Below are positions 6,708-8,990 of a DNA stretch of 8,990 nucleotides, piece by piece. The notes under the pieces were generated by a model. The model did not search any database. It had not been told where the DNA came from and saw nothing but the letters and a program-made list of their open reading frames with translations. The position numbers and the translations under genes are program-made. The stretch's first letter is position 1, and every line of letters starts with the position of its first letter. This stretch comes from an uncultured Bacteriovoracaceae bacterium (GTDB taxonomy: Bacteria > Bdellovibrionota > Bacteriovoracia > Bacteriovoracales > Bacteriovoracaceae): the NCBI GenBank assembly GCA_937952395.1, contig CALFYV010000085.1, positions 1 through 8,990 on the forward strand, in the 5' to 3' direction.

Positions 6708-8990
6708 ATGGTCAATCCTACCGAGATTATTGAAAGTTTGAGCGATGAGTCAAGTAAATTGAAGGAGTTTCCTTCAAGTGTGGTTATCATTCCCATTGTT
6801 AATAGTCCTATTTTCCCAGGTATGATTGCGCCTATTATTTTAACTCAAGATAAATACACGCCTCAATTAGATTCACAAATTTCTAAAGCTGGTTTTGTTG
6901 GCTTAAACCTAGTTAAGTTCAAAGACAATGTTGAAGCAGTGGTTGAAGAAATTGGTGAAGATTCATCTGATGAGTATTATGAAGAAGAAAAAATAACAGG
7001 CATGGAAAATCCTGAAGCCTATACAATTGAAAATGTAACTTCTCATGATGTTTACCGTGTTGGGATTCTTTGTAAGGTGGTTAAGAAATTAAAATTACCA
7101 GACGGTTCGGTGAATATTTTAGTTCATGGCTTAAAAAGGTATAGAGTTAAAAAATTTATTTCGGAATCGCCTTTGTTAGTAGTTGAACCAGATGTTTTTG
7201 AAGACATCTTAGAGCCTGATGAAGAGCTAGATGCTTATACTCGTTCTGTAATCAATCAAGTCAAGAAATTATCAGAAATCAATCCATATTTTAATGAAGA
7301 GATGAAACTTGCTATGTTGAATTCTCCTTCACCGGGTTCTTTGGCAGATCTGGTTGCCTTTGCACTTTCACTAGATGTGCCAGAAGCTCAAGACTTCTTA
7401 GAAACTCTTGTGGTTAAAAAAAGATTTGCAAAATTATTAGTTTATTTAAAACGAGAAAAAGATGTTGCTGATATTCAAAAGAAAATTACCGATGAGGTCA
7501 ATGAGAAAGTTAATAAATATCAAAGAGAATATTTTTTAAGAGAACAATTGAAAGCTATTCGAAATGAATTAGGCATAGACGATGATGATAAGTCTCGTGA
7601 TATGAAAAAGTTTAGAGACAGCATCGAGCAAAGTGGTATGCCAGAAGAAGCAAGAAAAGCCGCAGAAGAGGAAATGGAGAGATTGGAGAGCATTCCTGAT
7701 TCATCACCTGAATACAACGTCGCCAGAACTTACCTTCAGTGGATGACTCAATTACCTTGGAATAAACAAACAGAAGAAGAAATTAATATTCAAAAAGCTG
7801 CAAAGGTATTAGAAAAAGATCATTATGGTTTAGAGAAAGCAAAAGAGAGAATATTAGAGTTCTTGGCAGTGAGAAAGTTAAAGCCGGAGTATGACGGGAC
7901 CATTCTTTGCTTTGCAGGTCCTCCTGGCGTGGGTAAGACTTCGCTTGGACAAAGTATTGCCAATTCTTTAGGCAGGAAATTTTATCGTTTTAGCTTGGGT
8001 GGTATGCGTGACGAAGCAGAGATAAAAGGTCATAGAAGAACTTATGTCGGTGCTATGCCAGGAAAAATAATTCAAGCCTTAAAACGAGTAGAAGTGAATA
8101 ATCCTGTTATTATGTTAGATGAAGTTGATAAAATTGGAAAATCTTATCAGGGTGACCCCGCTTCTGCCTTACTTGAAGTTCTAGATCCCGAGCAAAATAA
8201 AACATTTATTGATAACTATCTAGATGTCCCGTTTGATTTGTCGAAGGTTCTTTTTATCGCGACTGCAAATTATGTTGGAGAGATTCCAGAAGCTCTATTA
8301 GACAGAATGGAATTAATAACAGTCAGTGGTTATTCATTGGAAGAGAAAATTACTATTGCAAATAAATGGGTCGTTCCTAAACAATTAAAAAAACACGGTC
8401 TTTCAAAGTCAGAATTTCATCTGTCTATAGCCACGCTAAAAAAATTAATTCATGATTATGCGCGCGAACCTGGAGTGCGTGTGATGGAGCAAAACATTGC
8501 CAAGTTATGCAGGAGAGCAGCCCTTGAGAAAGTGCAAAATAAAAAGTTTAAAAAATTTTCACCAACTCCAGAACAGTTAGAAGAAAAATTAGGAAGTATA
8601 AGGTTTCAGAGTGAAATGGCTCAGAAAATTTTAAAACCAGGAGTTGTAACTGGACTGGCTTGGACATCTTATGGTGGTGAAATTTTATTTGTTGAATCTA
8701 TTCCACTTAAAGGAAAAGGTTTTAAATTAACAGGGCAATTAGGCGATGTTATGAATGAATCAGCATCACTGGCTTATAGTTTTGTAAAAAAAATTCTTCA
8801 AGAAGAAATTGATAAAAATAAAAAACCAGAAAAAAATAAAAAGAAAAAAACTAGTAAGCCTACTAAGCTTTCCACGGCATTGCCAGTAGGGGAAATTGCA
8901 AAGGAAGGCGTGAAGCCAGCTGAACTTTTGGATTTCCTAGAAGATCATCAAGTGCATTTGCATTTACCGGCTGGTGCCACTCCAAAGGAT
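6708..8990 (+). CDS. lon: ATP-dependent protease Lon (3' end beyond window)
   Basis: Cytoplasmic AAA+ serine protease that degrades misfolded and regulatory proteins. 761 codons are present and the frame is open to the window edge. Order of parts: LON N-domain (about 22-230) with PIVNSPIFPGM; the linker helix with YQREYFLREQLKAIRNELG; Walker A GPPGVGKT (404-411); Walker B MLDE with Asp471-Glu472; sensor-1 Asn521; arginine finger Arg533; sensor-2 Arg591 in REPGVR; and the protease domain from GLAWT (649-653) through GDVMNES. The window ends at GATPKD, immediately before the expected GPSAG holding the catalytic Ser, so the Ser-Lys dyad is not visible. Compared with E. coli Lon there are two inserts: an acidic one of about 30 residues in the N-domain (about 80-110) and a lysine-rich one of about 37 residues in the protease domain (about 703-740). 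The ATG at 6708 is preferred over the in-frame ATG at 6702 because GGAG (6696-6699) is 8 bases from the former and only 2 from the latter. Confidence 0.97.
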   Translation, partial: MVNPTEIIESLSDESSKLKEFPSSVVIIPIVNSPIFPGMIAPIILTQDKYTPQLDSQISKAGFVGLNLVKFKDNVEAVVEEIGEDSSDEYYEEEKITGMENPEAYTIENVTSHDVYRVGILCKVVKKLKLPDGSVNILVHGLKRYRVKKFISESPLLVVEPDVFEDILEPDEELDAYTRSVINQVKKLSEINPYFNEEMKLAMLNSPSPGSLADLVAFALSLDVPEAQDFLETLVVKKRFAKLLVYLKREKDVADIQKKITDEVNEKVNKYQREYFLREQLKAIRNELGIDDDDKSRDMKKFRDSIEQSGMPEEARKAAEEEMERLESIPDSSPEYNVARTYLQWMTQLPWNKQTEEEINIQKAAKVLEKDHYGLEKAKERILEFLAVRKLKPEYDGTILCFAGPPGVGKTSLGQSIANSLGRKFYRFSLGGMRDEAEIKGHRRTYVGAMPGKIIQALKRVEVNNPVIMLDEVDKIGKSYQGDPASALLEVLDPEQNKTFIDNYLDVPFDLSKVLFIATANYVGEIPEALLDRMELITVSGYSLEEKITIANKWVVPKQLKKHGLSKSEFHLSIATLKKLIHDYAREPGVRVMEQNIAKLCRRAALEKVQNKKFKKFSPTPEQLEEKLGSIRFQSEMAQKILKPGVVTGLAWTSYGGEILFVESIPLKGKGFKLTGQLGDVMNESASLAYSFVKKILQEEIDKNKKPEKNKKKKTSKPTKLSTALPVGEIAKEGVKPAELLDFLEDHQVHLHLPAGATPKD

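Noticed and set aside
7520..7717. Minus-strand open frame of 65 codons
   Set aside because: It is antisense to the conserved Lon linker helix; its Ser-rich composition simply mirrors the sense codons.
8814..8852. A-rich run in lon as a programmed -1 frameshift site
   Set aside because: The A7C run is not in the correct frame for an A_AAA_AAC slippery heptamer, and the zero frame continues correctly into the conserved GATPKD motif.

Overview
The window is AT-rich bacterial DNA with every credible gene on the + strand, packed closely. It looks like chromosomal DNA of a low-GC Gram-negative bacterium. Signal-peptide proteins, a periplasmic AMIN-type protein and a matrixin-type protease next to a small secreted partner recall the Bdellovibrionota (Bacteriovorax/Halobacteriovorax-like predators). 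That placement is an inference from general resemblance; no rRNA or other decisive marker is present.

Region 1 (1-963): the rplM-rpsI pair for ribosomal proteins L13 and S9, closed by a strong intrinsic terminator (937-963). Region 2 (985-3591): a divergent UvrA-family ABC ATPase of 868 residues. Its first ATPase half is intact, but the second half has lost the Walker B catalytic Glu and the H-loop His, and the first-half signature motif is altered. It is therefore probably a specialised UvrA paralogue or a UvrA with one silent ATP site. Its start follows the terminator directly and has no clear ribosome binding site.

Region 3 (3680-6149): two genes one base apart. The first encodes a secreted protein of 249 residues with a C-terminal membrane anchor. 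The second encodes a zinc metalloprotease of 572 residues with a matrixin-type active site, a carboxypeptidase-regulatory-like beta domain and a hydrophobic, basic-ended C-terminal tail. They look like a co-translated cell-surface module. Region 4 (6186-6665): a small periplasmic protein consisting mainly of an AMIN domain.

Region 5 (6708-8990, running off the window): lon, the ATP-dependent protease. All AAA+ motifs are present, and the window stops two codons before the expected catalytic serine. This Lon has an acidic insert in its N-domain and a lysine-rich insert in its protease domain. The Shine-Dalgarno sequence of lon lies inside a predicted 8-bp hairpin, which could act as a translational (possibly thermosensing) control. 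No mobile elements, CRISPR arrays, tRNA or rRNA genes were seen, and no gene-free stretch exceeds 300 bases.
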